From NCBI RefSeq assembly GCF_003254585.1, contig NZ_QJGZ01000037.1, positions 248,001 through 312,000 of the forward strand: a stretch of DNA of 64,000 nucleotides, in the 5' to 3' direction. Under the pieces are notes generated by a model that worked only from the letters and a program-made list of their open reading frames with translations, ran no database searches and was not told the origin of the DNA. Below are positions 62,963-64,000 of this stretch, in pieces. This DNA is from Flavobacterium sharifuzzamanii (GTDB taxonomy: Bacteria; Bacteroidota; Bacteroidia; Flavobacteriales; Flavobacteriaceae). Both the position numbers and the translations under genes were made by a program. Each line of letters starts with the position of its first letter. Position 1 is the stretch's first letter.

Positions 62963-62970
62963 CAAAAGTA
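62963..62970 (-). promoter_or_regulatory. -7 promoter element for the DUF6642-AraC-pentapeptide operon
   Basis: Reads TACTTTTG on the - strand, 42 bp before the ATG at 62920 and overlapping the longer alternative start. Confidence 0.6.
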
Positions 62971-63062
62971 TTTTTTAAATCATAAAATCCAATAGAGAAA
63001 ACAGACTTTAACGTCTTTTTTTGATTTTAAGTTTAGGTTACAGTAGCGTAAATTTTAAAGCG

Positions 63063-63070
63063 TATTTTTG
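63063..63070 (+). promoter_or_regulatory. -7 promoter element for the nucleosidase gene
   Basis: TATTTTTG matches TAnnTTTG, 22 bp before the ATG at 63093. Confidence 0.6.
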
Positions 63071-63092
63071 TAAACCGAAAATATAGTTACAC

Positions 63093-63698
63093 ATGATACA
63101 AATTAACCAAACGGCATCATTTGCTGTTGAAGATATATTATTCTGTTTTGCTCTCGAATCTGAAGCGGCGGAAGTTTTTAAAGGCCACAATGTCTTATTT
63201 ACCGGAATCGGAAAAGTAAATGCAGCTTACGAATTGACAAAAGCCATTCAAAAGAAAAAGCCGTCTGTAATTATTAATTTAGGTTCTGCGGGAAGTAGCT
63301 ATTTTCAAAAAGGTGACGTGGTCTGCTGTACCAAATTTGTACAAAGAGATATGGACGTTCGCGGTTTAGGATTTGCTCTATACGAAACACCACTTTCTGG
63401 TTTGCCGCCAGTTTTAGAATATGGTTTATTAATGGACAATCTTCAAGAAGGAATTTGCGGAACTGGTGACAATTTCGAAATGGAACATCGTTCAGACGCT
63501 TACAACGTTGTTGATATGGAAGCTTACGCTTTAGCCATGATTGCCATGAAAGAAAATATTCCGTTTTTAAGTTTAAAATATATTTCTGATGGAGCCGATG
63601 ATAATGCTGCAGAAGATTGGACGGTTCAGGTTCATAAAGCAGCAATTGTTTACGGCAAAATTTTGGGATTGATAAAAGAATCAGAAGCCATTTCTTAG
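63093..63698 (+). CDS. MTA/SAH-type nucleosidase
   Basis: 201 residues of the purine-phosphorylase/MTAN fold. It hydrolyses methylthioadenosine, S-adenosylhomocysteine or another purine nucleoside. FTGIGKVNAAYELTKAI (~35-51), INLGSAGS (~59-66) and the catalytic end MEAYALAMIAMKENIPFLSLKYISDGADDNA (~145-175), with Glu and the Asp of SDGAD, are present. It is ~30 residues shorter than E. coli Pfs, most likely from loop losses. It has its own promoter and a terminator overlapping the stop codon. Confidence 0.85.
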   Translation: MIQINQTASFAVEDILFCFALESEAAEVFKGHNVLFTGIGKVNAAYELTKAIQKKKPSVIINLGSAGSSYFQKGDVVCCTKFVQRDMDVRGLGFALYETPLSGLPPVLEYGLLMDNLQEGICGTGDNFEMEHRSDAYNVVDMEAYALAMIAMKENIPFLSLKYISDGADDNAAEDWTVQVHKAAIVYGKILGLIKESEAIS

Positions 63699-63717
63699 TT
63701 GAAATGGCTTTTTTTAT
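63685..63717 (+). terminator. Terminator overlapping the nucleosidase stop
   Basis: AAGCCATTTC-TTAGTT-GAAATGGCTT followed by a T run; the TAG stop lies in the loop. Confidence 0.8.
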
Positions 63718-63750
63718 TTAGATTGCAGACACAGAAACAAATAAATAATT

Positions 63751-64000
63751 ATGGAAGATTTTATTAATGAGATTTTAGGGGATGATCGTGAAATAGTTGA
63801 AAAAGTAGATTTTAATGATTTTGTTTTTGTTTTTTTTAAGCCCAAAGGGTATAGCAATCCATACAAGGATGAAAGACTAAATTTAATATCAAGTTCAGGG
63901 CCATTAAAAATAAATATAAAGACAATGGAATATGAATTTACTCATATATATGAGTTTTATTCGGAATATGGAGATAACGAAATAATTTTTCCAAAAAAAG
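63751..64000 (+). CDS. Unknown protein, 3' end beyond the window
   Basis: ATG at 63751 opens a frame that runs off the right edge (83 codons visible): MEDFINEILGDDREIVEKVDF, then a beta-rich acidic stretch (FVFVFFKPKGYSNPY, EFTHIYEFYSEYGD). No signal peptide. Only the first part is seen; not recognised. Confidence 0.6.
   Translation, partial: MEDFINEILGDDREIVEKVDFNDFVFVFFKPKGYSNPYKDERLNLISSSGPLKINIKTMEYEFTHIYEFYSEYGDNEIIFPKK

Noticed and set aside
63274..63645. A 123-codon frame on the - strand within the nucleosidase gene
   Set aside because: Its codon pattern mirrors the real + strand gene, which has a promoter, catalytic motifs and terminator.

Overview
The window is AT-rich chromosomal DNA from a member of the Bacteroidota, almost certainly a Flavobacterium-like flavobacterium. 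Several things point there. Promoters repeatedly match the Bacteroidota -7 element TAnnTTTG, placed 20-45 nt before start codons. There is a type IX secretion type-B sorting domain, a SusC/SusD pair, GIN/DUF2807 proteins, DUF5683, and the gene order parA-parB-DUF5683-dapB-lepB. Genes are dense and mostly intact. Both window edges cut genes: lpxK on the left and an unknown gene on the right.

Layout. 1-18 kb is housekeeping: LpxK end, a hybrid histidine kinase, GAPDH, lipoyl synthase, two tandem secreted M48 metalloproteases, a PH-domain protein, a TonB, a glycosyltransferase overlapping an ECF sigma factor, a PaiB-like protein, MurB, a Tat-signal aminotransferase, a GT4 glycosyltransferase, DUF2461, RecF, a TPR membrane protein and RibH. 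18-28 kb holds mutL, two rhomboids and an EEP phosphatase/nuclease on the + strand, then WbqC and the lepB-dapB-DUF5683-parB-parA run on the - strand. 28-38 kb carries a secreted beta-helix protein, tRNA-Pro, a GIY-YIG nuclease gene between two perfect 65-bp direct repeats made from the tRNA 3' half and its terminator, trxB, and a PadR-PspC-GIN envelope-stress operon. 38-42 kb is a 1313-residue T9SS type-B surface protein.

42-51 kb, all on the - strand, is a copper island: a multicopper oxidase with a CopB-like C-terminal domain, a Cu P1B-ATPase with one HMA and two CPMH-type metal-binding modules, an AraC-type regulator with an N-terminal HMA-like Cys-x-x-Cys segment, DUF3347, and small secreted proteins rich in Cys-Cys or Cys/His. 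51-53 kb is a divergent AraC/MFS pair. 53.7-60.4 kb is a short polysaccharide-utilisation operon (SusC, SusD, DUF4957/DUF5123-like lipoprotein), preceded by a strong -7 element and a perfect 14-bp palindrome at the predicted transcription start. 60.5-63 kb is a tight - strand operon (DUF6642-like, AraC, 80-aa protein, Qnr-like pentapeptide protein), followed by a nucleosidase.

Many gene borders carry long imperfect palindromes belonging to a few sequence families, most between convergent genes or at operon ends. I see no CRISPR array, no transposase, no prophage and no rRNA. The most unusual signals are the GIY-YIG/tRNA duplication, the SusC operator palindromes, the fused copper oxidase and the pentapeptide/AraC operon. 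None is clearly a wholly new system.
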